This document shows positions 26,160-38,233 of a DNA stretch of 64,000 bases, one piece after another (within the stretch, counting starts at the first letter, position 1; each line of letters starts with the position of its first letter). The position numbers and the translations under genes were made by a program. Source of the DNA: Anarhynchus alexandrinus. Taxonomy: Eukaryota; Chordata; Aves; Charadriiformes; Charadriidae. The notes beneath the pieces are model-generated. The model ran no database searches. It was not told where the DNA came from and saw only the letters and a list, made by a program, of their open reading frames with translations. The DNA is taken from the NCBI GenBank assembly GCA_008711295.1, contig VUYV01000020.1, forward strand, positions 1,956,255 through 2,020,254, given 5' to 3'.

Positions 26160-26880
26160 CCAACATCTGTAGAGGACACAAAATATGCAGCAGTAAATAA
26201 CACACCAGAGAGATACCTCACACAGGACAACTTGGTTTGCTTGATGGAATGGGCTTATGGTAACTGCATTCAATTTATCTTGGATAATGTACAGGTCTGG
26301 AAGAGAACTGTGAGAAAAGAACGGGTCACTCTTGTTAGGAAAGAGATGACAACTCCAAGAGGAGCCTGAGTCGATGTAACCCAGTGAGCATCAGCTTTCA
26401 GCTTAATTCCGTAGTCCAAAGTTGTCCAAATCCTTGGATGATTAAGCCAAAGCTTACTAAACGTATTGTGAGATGGGCATCACCTCTGCATCTGCGTCGG
26501 TGAGATCATTTTTGAAAATCTGTTTAATACGGGTGACCACACTGCCAGAATGATGTTGAAAAAAACTGAGAAGAGAGCTATAAAAATGAATCAAGGGCTG
26601 GAAAACATGCCTTGCGGTAAATGGCTAAAGAGACTCTTTCTGGATTACACACCGAAAAAAGGCCAAGAGATTACTTGTTCTGGTGTCTGAGACTACATAA
26701 GGAAGAGACTGCTGATAACAAATAGCTCTTTATGTGAGAAGACAAAGGCATAAACAGAGCTTGTAGTTGGAAACTGAAATGAGACAGGCTTAGATTAAGT
26801 CATGACAACTGAACCATGAGAGTAAAAAGACGCTGGAACAACTTACTAAGGCACACACTGAATTCTCCGTCACTTCAGCC
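26160..26880 (+). mobile_element. Ancient, diverged CR1-type LINE fragment
   Basis: Compared with the older amniote CR1 consensus as I remember it, matching pieces occur in the correct order: 'GGTTTGCTTGATGGAATGGGC', 'AAATCCTTGGATG', 'CACCTCTGCATCTG...GGTGAGATCA', 'GAAGAGAGCTATAAAAATGA', 'AAGGGCTGGAAAACATGCCT', 'GGAACAACTTACTAAGG' and 'GAATTCTCCGTCACT'. These correspond to the C-terminal end of the reverse transcriptase frame and the 3' UTR. It is riddled with stops and indels, so it is a relic much older than the two avian CR1 copies. It may begin as early as about 25,560, but I cannot show this by eye. It lies antisense to MDGA1 in the large intron. Confidence 0.75.
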
Positions 26881-27120
26881 TGTGAGTAGATGCTGCACTG
26901 AAAATGCACAAATAATCGAAGTTTAGATTCACAAAGGTAAACTCACCTTGTTCCTCAGCTCCACCAGTGAGAGAGACTATGCTTGGCATATAACTAACTC
27001 TTCTGTCTAGACAAACAGCAGAAGACAGTTAGGAGATTCAAAGAGCTTTTGATTTCTCATCATGATCAGGAAGCTGGAGTCCCAGCATTCTGGGTAGGCA
27101 GATTGGAGCACATAAGTTTC

Positions 27121-27200
27121 TCCAAATGGTTTAAAATAAAAACAAAAACAAAAACTAAAAACCGAAAAAAAAAAAAAAAACCAACACAAAAAACCCACTG
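27121..27200. repeat. (AAAAAC)n-like A-rich tract with a 17-A run
   Basis: Units of AAAAACAAAAAC precede a run of about 17 A and a further ACAAAAAACCC. It lies about 240 bp after the ancient CR1 fragment. It may be a retroposon tail, but no body was identified. Confidence 0.85.
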
Positions 27201-30200
27201 CAAAACCCAACCATCTTTCCTCCTCTCTTTAAAACCTGTAGGTAGTTTCATTTGCATCTTTGCATTTATACATAAGTCGGTTCCTAGAAAGCTAATCAGA
27301 ATGAAAACTCGCCCATTTCCATGCATAAACTTGGACTTTTGCAAGGCCTCACTACAAGCAGCCCAAGGGGAAGAGAAAAATCCCCAAACAACAAAAACCC
27401 ATTTGGAGTGTTGCTCTGTCTTCCTCTGACCCAGCCAACTGCCACCATCTTCTCATCCCTTTGGACCCATTATGCTCTTTCCAGCAAACCACCTTAGATG
27501 GAGGGCTGCTCCCTTTCCCTCAAGCCCCAGTTCCCCATTTTACAGCATACCAAGATGTTGGCTAAGGGGCCTGTATTATGCATAAGCTACGAACTGCTCA
27601 GAAAATCCCAGCAGGCCTAATGCTATTAAGCCCATCTATATTGCATTAAGTTGTTATTAGCTACTGTGTTCTAGCTTATGAATAGGACAGTAAAATATCT
27701 CGTTGCAATCAGCACTTGGTAAGGAAAAATCCCTGTTTGATGCAAATGCCACTATTATTTACTGTTCTCTTGACCTCAATCACAGCCACTGTCGGGAACC
27801 CCTGTTAGTTTTGGCACTCCAGCCGATTCCTCCCATCAAATGCCTGGCTGAGTTCGGCCCAGAGTTGTAGCATATTTGTGACAGATGAGATTTACGGCAC
27901 TTGTTTGATCAGATGTGAGAGCAGGTCACAACAGATCAAGAGCCTACAAAGGGTCAACCAGAATGGCCTTCAGTTGCCATTCTTTCTTCAGCTAGCAGGG
28001 GTTTATCCCAGACGCTTCTTCCCCACAGAAATGGAGTCATTTTCAGTCTCTTCTACATCCCATTCAGCCTCTTGCAGCCTGGCAAACAAGCAAACAGTCT
28101 CAGAAGTCAGCCTCCTCCCAGTCAACAGTAATGAAAAATTTCCATGGTTTCCTGCGATCACACATGACCCCAGAAACAAGGACTCCAAAGTCATACAAAA
28201 TGCAACGGGTCTGCATGCAACTAGGAAATTTAAGCACGTCTGTCAATTCCTGGAACCAATGAGGGTTTTGCAGGTTCATCACTGGGTTCATAAAAGAAAA
28301 CCGACTGTTTTACCTCGAGTCCTGTAGCCAATTAAATTCGAATCAGAAGCAAAAACTGAGATAAGGTAGGAGCATGTGCACACACATGCTTATTTGTGTT
28401 TGCAATAGAGAGGCAAAGAGGAATGGAAATCAGGAACTATATGAAGTGAAATAGGGTGAGAGGGGCGCATGCTGGAAATGTGAGCTCCGCTTACTGAGAA
28501 AACAGTTTCCTGGCTTCAAAGAAAAACCAGTTTCATTCTCAGAGGCTGGCCCAAATGGAAACACACAAACTAGTAACCAAACGGTTGTTTCCCCACAGAA
28601 AGCTCCAAAAGGCGCCTTCCTAAAAACTGAACCCTCAGCCTCCCAGCAGTGTCCCCACACAGAACTGGCAGACCTGCTGGCATATAGAGGAGCCTGAGCA
28701 TCTCTGAAATTTAATTCATATTCGGTTTCCCTATAGGAGTGAACGTAATTGGTTCCGTTTCAGAGCTTGGGGTCAGGATGGTCAAAACTAATTAAAACTC
28801 AGCACCCACCCAGGATGCTCAGTTTCCTCCTAGGGCTTCTGTTCACATCAGGAGTGACTCGGGGTCTTCCCTGCATAAGCCCTCCTCAAAAGTGGCATCG
28901 CTATTCTCTATGTTGCCTCCGTGTGCCCACCACAGTCCTCCAGTGTGGCAGGGGAAAACAGCCCTGCTCCAGTCCCAGGGCACAGGGAGTAGGTGAGGGA
29001 TAGCAGGCGAGCCTGCTCCCGCACCCTCGTAGGTGCTGCTTGGCATGGTTTATGGCCCAAAAATCGTGGGTGAAAAGCAAAGGCACAGGCACAGTGCCAT
29101 GGCACCACATAGCCCTCCCTGGGAAAGGGGCTGGGGGAAAAGAGCCTCCGCTCCCCTGGCGTGGGTCCTGTGTCAGGTCTGATGTCCTGTGCTCCCCTGC
29201 AGGTGTGGACAGGTGTTCTCCCTTCTGTGTGTCTCAGGGTCTTGTGTGGAGGCTGAGACTTATCAAGAGAATTGTTTTTTTGGCCTGCTTGGTGTCTTCC
29301 TGGTTCTCCCAGTGAGTCCTAGTCTGTGGTGTCTCTCTCCCCACAGCCAGGCACTCAACATGCTTATTTCCTGGTCACCGAGAGGCAGAATTTGATAGGG
29401 ACAGAGTATTCCCTTCTTTCCTGTCCTGTGACTCCAGCCCTAAAACATGAGAGCTGACAGCAGTTTTCTAACTCTCTCCATCTACCACCTCCCTTGCCCT
29501 GTGGCTCCTGATGCCAGTGTTACTGCATATAGAACATGCCTTCCCAAATCTGCTTTGCTCAGGTGTCAGCAGCAGCTCTCTCTTTTGCTAGAACATATAT
29601 ACAAACCTTCCCATTCCCTTAGCTCTCCTATCCCCAGTTTAGAACCCCCAAATCAAGATTTTTCTTTTTCAAATATACCCACTACATTGAACCCATACAA
29701 GCAGGTACCATCTTCTCCTCTCACTACCACATTCCCCATAAACTCAGATCCCAGCCTCATCTACCACCTGTGGCAGAGAATATCCCGCCACCCCATGCTC
29801 CAGGATCCACGGCTCTTTCTCTGCCTTGGCCCAGTTCCCACATCCCCTGGGCACGTACTGGTGCTGCGCAGACCAAGAGAGAAAGTTTGGCAACAGCTGC
29901 TGTGCCAAGCTCACCATCTCTGACCCACTGACTGGAGGTAACTGTGTGGCAGAAGTCCTTATGGTGTACGTTAGAGAGGAACCTGCGTTCCATCCCCACG
30001 CAAACAGAAGCAGAGCCAGGACGACCTCTCCCTCCAGCCAGGCTGCCCTGATGCAGTCTGGGTACCACCAGCTGTATCACAGTTCAGAGATCTTTGATAA
30101 AGGTGGTTTTACCTATGGCCTAAACCCAGACAACCATAACAGGGCTAAAAAACAAAGTGGTTTCTTCAGAACAGCAAGATGGCAAGTGCTGGGAAAGTGT

Positions 30201-30550
30201 CTGACAGTACTTTGGCAGCAGTACGCTCCTGTGGCTTAAAGACGAGGACACGCTTGGGTGAGACCCAAACATGCACAGCCCTGCAGGATGCCCAGCACAA
30301 AGTGTTTGAGAGGGTTGCGGAGTTGTTTTTTATCCCAACAAGTTGATGTATAGCTAGGTCCTTCAGGGAAAATAGCTGCCATGGCAGGAAAACCTTAAAA
30401 GGAGTGACTGAACTGGAACAGTACAAGATGTGGTGTTCAGATCTGAAAGGGCCACAGTAGGTCCACAGAGAGATGGCCAATACTGTCTGCCACCCACAGT
30501 GTCTATACAGCCCTCATCTCTCCTTTCCTGACAAAACCGTAGAGCCTGCA

Positions 30551-30568
30551 TGTCTCTCTCTCTCTCTT
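30551..30568. repeat. (TC)n microsatellite
   Basis: Alternating TC units in the large intron. Confidence 0.9.
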
Positions 30569-31589
30569 GATAAAATTAAGTTGCTCTTCCTGGAGAGTCT
30601 GGCCAAAAAACAGGATAATGGCAGCTTATGGAAAGTGTATTTGTTTCTCCCAACAATATCCGAGAAATGGATTAGCTGATTTAAGCCAGTTCTCTTCTGA
30701 ACAAACAAATTCATCTCTCTAGGCGAGGAGCTCTCACGCAAGCTTTTACTCAGCCTATCATTACAACCACGGAGGTGTTTAGAGTTGAGCTGCACAAAGG
30801 CTGAATGGCAGCGCAGGCAGGCTGCAATCTCACGTAGGAGCCCCACGTCCCCTCTTTAAGGAGGGCTCCCACCTTCCTGATGCACGTATCTGGGTATCAT
30901 CCTCTCTTCTCTGGCAGTCATTTACCCAGGGCACAGCGTGGAGGCCTCCCGGTACTTTGCATCTGACGTGTGGTGCCACAGACTGAACATGTCACCTTTG
31001 CAAAATCTGCTTCCCCAGACTCCACTGCTCCGGTGAACTCTCCCTGCCATCTGGGCCTTTTGCTTTATGTCTCAAGTCTCCTATATCTCCTGGCCACCAC
31101 AGCGTGCAGACATGCTCTGTCAGACCAATTTCAATCAAAGAGGTAAATCAGAAAAGCTCTCAGGGCGCAAGGGAGACTTCCCAAGAAAATCTCGGTGAAT
31201 GGCAGCATGTGGGAACCTTCCCCGCAAGGCAGCAAGCAGAGGAGAGACCAGGGTCCTGCAGGGCAAGTCCTAACCGCTACACATCGAGGGGAAAAATTCA
31301 GGCCAGTCAAAATTCACAGAACTGCTTTACCCTGTGAAAGACACCGTCCTCCAAAGCTACATACACCAAACGGTAGAAGAAAGCAGCACTGAGAGTCCCG
31401 GGGCTTTGCTCTGCAAACATAGACTGCAAAGGTGGTCACGAAGAAGAAGGTTTCAGCTCAGCATCCTGAGCCTGTCAGTCCACCCGCCCCTCAATGCCAC
31501 GAGACCGGCAGGAGGGCAGGGCCAACACGTCCCAGACAAACAGGAGCCGTCCTCTTTGCAGATGTTTTTGGTACAACCCCGTCTGAAGA

Positions 31590-32050
31590 CCCAACCCGAA
31601 AGCGACGTAAGTGCCGTCACAGCCTCCGCCTGCCAGGCCCCTGGACCTAGAGATGGCGATTGTTAAAACAAATCTGAGGCCAGCTAAGCCTCTCGCGGTT
31701 GTTACTGTGCTCTCGACCGTGGCCATTTGGGTTTACAGCCATGACTGAGTAAAACTGATTCCTCCTCCAGCCTGTCCTTAGACTGACAACTCTAATTAGC
31801 TGTTAGCCACCCAGGCACCGGGAAGCAGCGTGAGCAATGCTGACGCCGTACTGCCGAGGACAGGGCTACGTGCACAAACACGAGCTCTAAGCAACTTAAT
31901 CCCGGCCACAATACTGCTAGCGCAAAGCGTGTTGACAATCGGGAACAAAACTCTCTGCTCTTAACGGGGTGAACGGAGGGTTCTGTGTATTGATAGAAAC
32001 ACCGAAATAACGTGTGTACTGTCCGCATAGTCACACAAACCTCCGTACAA
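31590..32050. promoter_or_regulatory. Candidate intronic regulatory stretch with retained CpGs
   Basis: Roughly two dozen CpG dinucleotides occur in about 460 bp of otherwise moderate GC content, while the flanking intron is CpG-poor. It also has homeodomain-type cores (CTAATTAGC, ACTTAATCC). Retained CpGs in ageing intron DNA suggest a germline-unmethylated or constrained element. This is inference only: no promoter motif was identified. Confidence 0.3.
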
Positions 32051-34180
32051 CAAATTAGGGGATAAACAGGGAGGATTTTCCATCAAAGTGGGACCAGAGA
32101 TCAGGTCAGGCTTTGTTCAGACTGCTGGTTCTAGGTCGTGCCCATGACTACAAATGGTTTTCTTCTTTTCACTGATGAAAGTCTCCAGGTTTGCAAACAC
32201 TGAACTTGTAGAAGGCACAGTTCTCCTGTGGCTTTGAATACCGAAACACCTTCCCCAGAACATCAGTTCATTCTTAAGCCTCTGATGGTTTAAAATGAAC
32301 GAGAGCATCCCAGAGCTCTGGTTGGCATGAGAGCCTGGGGTTTCCCTCTCTTGGGAACAAGACCTGCACCGTGTAGAACAGCGATACCGAAGCATGAATG
32401 GAAAGGCAGGAAAACCCCAGCCACTGCAAGGGTAGAAAAAAGAATATTTAAAAATCACCTTCTGCTCCCAAGTTAACTCCTGAACTGTGCTCCTCAGCTT
32501 GGAGGAGGGTGTCAGCATGCACTGTGCTGATGAAAATAATAAAAAAAATAATTAAAACAGTCACTATTAATAAATATACTCAGAAATGAAACAAGCCAAG
32601 TCTAAAAGTCTTAGCAGATGGCTCCATACTCCAGCTCACACGGCCAAGCAGTGAGACAGATAAGCCAGCTCAGCCACAGATATGGGTCAGCTCTGGCCAC
32701 CGACAGTCTCATTTCTCTTAGACTCCCTTCACATAGGCAAGGAGAGCTGCAAGGAGCTCTCAGGAGCCAAAAGCCCAGTCCCAGCTGCTCTGAAGAAACA
32801 TCTCCATGCCAGGAGCATGTCTCAAGAGCACTTTTAATGGAGCAGTTAATATCCAAGCTTATGTTTCAGAGGGAGCAGGGCACCGGCAAAGCGCACTGAC
32901 ATTGAGCGATGGCTTCAACAGCTGATCGAAACAGTTTAACGCATTTCCATTTCCAGTTGTGTGGATCCAGCAATGCTTCTTACTTATTTACAGTATCACC
33001 CCCTCCTCTCCTCCCTGCTCTTCTGTTTGCTACACAGATAACAGAGGAAATTGATGCTGACTATCGCCCGCCTGATGTACAGCGTTGCCAATGGGTTCAG
33101 CAGGATTTTAAGGAGGAATGAGTCAACAGCGTGTGACCAGGAATAACATTTGCCAGTGTGTGAGCTTGAACAGGAAATATATCTGTGCCCACCTGAACAT
33201 TAGTTTAAGTGACAAGGGCAACAGATGCCCCAGCAGGACGTATTCTGGCTGCCTTCCAGGTCAGGGCAGAGCCAGTCCTGCTGGTCACCAGCCCTATGGC
33301 AATGCCTATGTCTAGGACTATGCAATGGCTCCTGAAGTCCTGTTAACCACGATAACTGCCCCTCCGAAGAGAATGTCAGTCTGCTTGCCTGATTACACCT
33401 AATACTCACTATGCTTTGAAGATAAAGCACAAAAATTCACCTGCTACTTAATATGGCAAAACTCTACCTTAAGGGCAATAAGCGTAAACCTTTAGAGATC
33501 AATCCCAGATGATTGTGGACTATTATTTTGGATCCAGAAGGGGCCAAATTCGCAGACCATGTTATTCCAGGGAAGTAGACACCCTGGTTAATTCCTCTTC
33601 TAGTCCTTCTTTCTGCCAAGATCTCACCTTCTCTGAGGTGACTGAGAAACAGGATCATCTTTCAGACTTGACTATCCAAACCAAGGTCAACCTTATGTAC
33701 ATATCTCCTCTTGCTTCTTCCCTTCTTTCTCTGGGCACTTAGAGACACCAAGACTTCTGCCAAAGACAAAAATGGCATCAGCAAAAGTCTGCTTATCTAG
33801 TCATCAGAATTTGGTTAACTAATTAACATCTCTCAAGAGAGGAGATGGACGCTCTGCTACCAGGCTTTGGTGGTTATCCAGAGAGGGAGAACTCATTCAG
33901 GTGACTGAGGAAGGGCCAGAGACAGCAAGTAGCGAGTGTTGTGAGTGAGGACAAACCTATCTGTGGGAAATTACTGGAGTAGAGGTATCAAGGATCAGGT
34001 GTGACAAGGAGCACAGGGTTAAGCTGGACTTTGAGCTGTCCAGTAGTTTATGATGTGCTGTTCAGGACTGACAAAGCATCAGAGCTGACACAGTATCATT
34101 TAAGCAGGATAATGTACCGGGATTGCAATTTACACCACACTGTTATATGAGGCTCTATCAGACCAAATGTAATATTCACC

Positions 34181-34278
34181 ATGGTAAGACAGACATCTCA
34201 AAGAGCTAGACACCACATATATTATATGTGGCTCTTATATATATATATATGGTAAGACAGACATCTCAAAGAGCTAGA
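34181..34278. repeat. 30-bp direct duplication flanking a palindrome and (AT)n
   Basis: An identical 30-bp unit starting ATGGTAAGACAGACATCT lies at 34,181-34,210 and again at 34,249-34,278 (68-bp period). Between the copies is a perfect 8-bp-arm palindrome CCACATAT-ATT-ATATGTGG (34,213-34,231) and an alternating (TA)n tract to about 34,250. Confidence 0.95.
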
Positions 34279-34669
34279 GTTTAGAGCCACTACTAATCTT
34301 CGTAATTCATGCAGATGCTATTTTGACCAGGCTTTTAGGATACATGGCTAATATCTTATTTGCAATTTGTTATTATGTACTTGTTAAATTTCTGTCTAGG
34401 TAGCATCCTTTTCAGTGATCCACGCATACACTCTTTCTTTCCTGCTTTCATACATATTGGCTCAAATGACACTTTGTATTCCAAAACCCAGAGTGCTGCA
34501 CATTTTCAAGCCCAGTGTGTGTTTCACAGCCTTACGCTATCTCACCTACACAGGGTGACCCAGCCCTGATTTTAAACCCACCTCTGCAGAGGATTCATTT
34601 CTCTACTGGGATTTTCTTGAGCAAGTACCTGGTCCTGAAAGAAGCGTGACAACACATCGGCAATAGCAT

Positions 34670-34900
34670 TGATATTATTAAGAACAGCACTCTGCCCTTC
34701 CATTACTATTTTTATTTCAAGATTTCAAAGCGTTATGTTCATTATGCCCCACAAATCCTTGAAGAGATGGGTCAGTTTGATTCCTGTTTTGAGGATATGG
34801 GAAAAGACGACAAGACACTGCCACTCTAAGTGGTAGCCAGATTCCTAGGAGTTCTGACAAGCCCAATCTCTCACTCTGACCAGTATACAACATTTCTTCA
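34670..34900 (-). repeat. Probable old CORE-SINE/MIR-like relic
   Basis: In order on the plus strand: a TATTATTA start, a 'TTTCAAAGCG' block, a 'GCCCCACAAATCCTTGAAGAG' block, 'GAGGATATGGGAAAA', and 'TTCCTAGGAGTTCTGACAAG'. This resembles the reverse complement of MIR-type SINEs found across amniotes. Similarity is low and judged from memory. Confidence 0.45.
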
Positions 34901-35435
34901 TCCTAACCATGGAGCTATAAGGCTGCGAGGTTTTTCATGAACTTATTAATCTTCCAAAGCTCTACAGTTCAGACCAAGAAGTCCAGGGAACACACCATCC
35001 AGCCTGTCAGAGAGCTGATGATAGACAATTACAGCTCGTAAGATAAAAGGAGAGCAACTTTTTCTGCTTGCAAAATACAAAAAAATAATAAAAAGCCCAA
35101 ACACTTTTTTTTATTGTTTTTTTTTGACAGCTGACTTGTTCTTTTTGTCTTCTTATTCTCTTTCCACTACTGCAGTGCAGTTGGCTAAGCCTATTTTTGG
35201 GCTAGTTTGTTACAATACAGCACTATATGCATGAGGGCGAGAGGAGAAAAAGAAAAGAAAAGAGAAACACAGAAACAGGTTCTGACATCTAATCAGATCT
35301 GCCGTATTGATTTTGCAACTTCAGCTTTGGAGCAAATCAGAGAAACAACCACATTATCACCCAGAATTCGCTCTTCTCTTGAGTGAGCCAGTTCAAAAGG
35401 AGCTCACACCGACACATAAACAGGCACGCCTGCAT

Positions 35436-35460
35436 GCACACACACACACACACGCACACG
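35436..35460. repeat. (CA)n microsatellite
   Basis: Uninterrupted CA units at 35,436-35,452, then interrupted by CG-containing units to 35,460. It directly abuts the CpG-rich stretch that starts at about 35,455. Confidence 0.95.
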
Positions 35461-35700
35461 CTTGTGTGGACGCACACCCCATCTAAGCAGCTCTCCGGTG
35501 GGATGCGCGGGCTGGGGGAGGCGGGGGAAGCGCTCATCACGGAGGCTGCAGGAGCCACACGATCCCCATTTCCGACAAGATGAGAATTCCAGAGCAAGCC
35601 ACTGGACTAATGAGCTACCCACGCTGGAGAGCAGCGTTTCAATTAACCACGGCGGCCCCCGCCGCGGCACCCACCCCCTTCCAGCTGCGTGAACAAGGAG
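35455..35700. promoter_or_regulatory. Small CpG-island-like stretch inside the 24-kb intron
   Basis: About 17 CpGs in 245 bp, with GC-box-like GGGGGAGGCGGGGG and CCGCCGCGG blocks, next to a (CA)n repeat. Such a stretch could mark an internal promoter or enhancer, for example for a short MDGA1 transcript or an antisense RNA. No open reading frame of interest starts from it. Confidence 0.3.
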
Positions 35701-37939
35701 GAGAGGGATAAACAGGGACTGTGTTGTTTGCTCAGAGTTATTTTTGCACGGGGGGGAAAGGGGGATTCTATAAAGGGGATGAGGGCAATTCTTGCCCTAC
35801 TTTCTTGCTTCGTAGTTTGTTTTTCATGGTGACGGAAGGAGCAAATTGACAGCCCTGAAACAAAAGCTGCCTGCTCAGGCACGGAACAGGCAGTGCCACC
35901 GTAAGCTCCTTCCACAGTTTCCAGGCAGGAGGCGGCCGCTTGGTCCAACAAAGAGTCAGCACGCACCCAGCTCCGACTAAGGGTACACAGAACTGATGGA
36001 GAAGGGAAGAGGGCCATTTGGGTGAGCTGCCACATGGACCATGCCACCGTTACTTGGGCGAGATCACAATAAAGCATTGCTTGGCCTTGTGAAGAGCTAT
36101 AGGAAGAGTATGTTGAGTTGCTCTTTACACAGAAGTTCATCACATCTTTGCCTTCTTAGGGGTTCCATCAAAGACTCTGCTCCAGAACAGCTTCTGGCTT
36201 GTAACTACCATCTTTCTTGTGTGGGGAGTCACATCCTCCCCCTCCAGCCCAAGATTCGGGGCTGTGATCCCCCTTCAAACCACCTAGTAAGTCTGAATGC
36301 ATCCCAGGCTCGGCACTGCTGCCCCCTCTGCAGGGGCAATGAGGGTCAGCGAAGACCACACAGCTTTCAAATGCCAACACCAAACTGAGGACACCAGCAG
36401 GTCTGACAGTTCTTTGCTCCAGAGTGAGATTTTGCTGCATCTCCTATCAGTTCTCGGCGTGACCCAGAGTCACCCTCCCTGCCAAGTCCTGCCATGCCCC
36501 ACGTGCCTGACCCACCCTGCCTTCCAAAACACCTTAAACCAAGATGCACATTTCCACCCTGCTTAAGGGAAGCTTCTCCACACATGCTTACCTGCATGGA
36601 AATCTGCACACAGTTCCCTGTCCCCATCCTGTAATTTAATTCCTGCCATGCTCCTAAATGGACAGACTTAATTTTAAAAGGGGATCTTCGAATACTCAAA
36701 GTGCCTGCAGGATTTCGCACGCCTCCATTAGAGCTGTGCTCCCAGCAGCTCACATCTGTGAGCAGTGTGTCTGGTTGGCTTCAGCCAGGTTATCCGCTCC
36801 GGTCTCACTTCTCTTCTTCCCAGGAAGTGAGCCTGGGAGGACTGTGGCAGCATATCTAATGAGCGCTGCTGTGCTGTGCATGGAGGCTCATCAGTCACAG
36901 CCCAGAGGCAGCGTGCCTGGGTGCAAATTAACCTGCTCCCTACCCACCCCAACACCTGCCAGATCCATGCTGCTCAGAGGACTCTCCGAGAGTTCAGCCG
37001 TTGCACTATCCCGATGGGACGAGGTCTGCAAGGAGGGCTACTCCTACGGTCACAGTTCCTTCCAGACCAAGGCATTTTACCCAGCTGCCTTCTCTCTGTC
37101 TCATTCAAAGTCTTGGAGGAGAGAGCACAGGACCCGCATGTCAAAACACACCTCAACAGCACGAGAACTGAGCACGCATTCACTCCTCTGGAGAGAGAAA
37201 GCACCGCAGGGAAAGGACAGAGACAGTCACCCAATGTGGATACCAGCAGCATCCCTCCCCTATGTTCACCTTTGTGCACAGATACCACCTTCAAGCAGGG
37301 TTGGGAGCACCACCCATCGCTGAAATCACTCAATACACCACATGCTAAGAATCAGTCTTCTGTTACTCACAGTTTTATCGCGTGGAAACCATTTGGGATT
37401 ATGCAGTCCCTATTTGGGACTGGCTAGCACTGCTTTTCAGGCAAAATGGTTCAGGCACGTCCAGAAATGACAACTGAAGCTGAAGAAAGGGTTGTGGGGT
37501 GGAAATGGTCTAATTAACATTCATTTGCCACCTTCTGAGTGCTTGACTTTACAAACTTACTAATATACCCTGGAGGTATTTTACACGTATGTAATGCACA
37601 CAAACACACACCTGCTAAAGCTGCTGTTCTGCACTCACCCACTGGCAGGGAAACGGAAAGTATTGTATACAAACACCTATATTGTACACACAACACCTCT
37701 CCTTTCCACTTGCAACACGCTGTCCATACGGTATCCTGCCCTTAGCCTTGTATAGCCAGACCAATTAAATATAAACTGTTCAAAGGTCCCCAGACAAAAG
37801 AGTTGTGTCTGCTCAGCCCAGTAAGAAAGGTCAGCTCTGCCTGAAAGCAGCACTAAGCATGTCAGCCCTGCTTAGCCCACAGGCTTTTGTGTACGCAGGC
37901 ATTCAGACAGGCGCTCCAGTACTGCATGGTTATACTCAC

Positions 37940-38233
37940 ACTGCACGTTCAGCTGCACCAGGGCTTCCCGGGGTCTGATGTTAAAGCCATTGTACCTGGC
38001 TGTCTGACACTTATAGGTCCCGCTCATTTCTCGGCTCACACTCTCCAGGCGCAGCTTCCCATCATATGTCTCCATCGTCATTGTCCCCGAAGGCATGGGG
38101 GTTTCCTTATCTACCCGGGACCAGATGATGGGTGGCTTGGGCTTCCCCCGAACCTCGCACTGCAGCTCAGCCCGGGAGCCCTCTCGGACGGTGATTGTGG
38201 ACTGACCCTTAGGGACGCTGATGGTTGGTGGCA
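37940..38233 (-). CDS. MDGA1: MDGA1 exon G: Ig5, single exon
   Basis: The 294-nt exon begins with two bases completing a Val codon, then [10 protein letters not shown], and ends at LVQLNVQ plus the first base of a Phe codon. Core residues are the cysteines in ELQC and GTYKC and the tryptophan in IIWSR. It contains no sequon. The acceptor is cttttag and the donor gtgagt, both phase 1. The end of the exon ([20 protein letters not shown]) is close to the mammalian MDGA1 I remember, while the middle ([16 protein letters not shown]) is more diverged. It is followed in transcript order by the 24-kb intron, the longest in the window. Confidence 0.96.

Larger units (their letters stand above)
13883..37939 (-). 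other. MDGA1: MDGA1 large intron G-H between Ig5 and Ig6 (phase 1)
   Basis: A 24,057-nt intron bounded by donor gtgagt and acceptor gtctccag. It contains most of the non-coding structure in this window: CR1 fragments, SINE-like relics, an inverted repeat, a duplication with a palindrome, hairpin and simple repeats, and CpG-keeping candidate regulatory stretches, each listed separately. I looked for an additional in-frame Ig or linker exon on the minus strand and found none. Confidence 0.85.

Noticed and set aside
36658..37323. 221-codon plus-strand open frame, overlapped by a 183-codon frame
   Set aside because: No domain, signal peptide or family resemblance, mixed composition and no splice or promoter context. 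It lies in an MDGA1 intron, and several frames are open at once there, as expected from a stop-poor GC-rich stretch.
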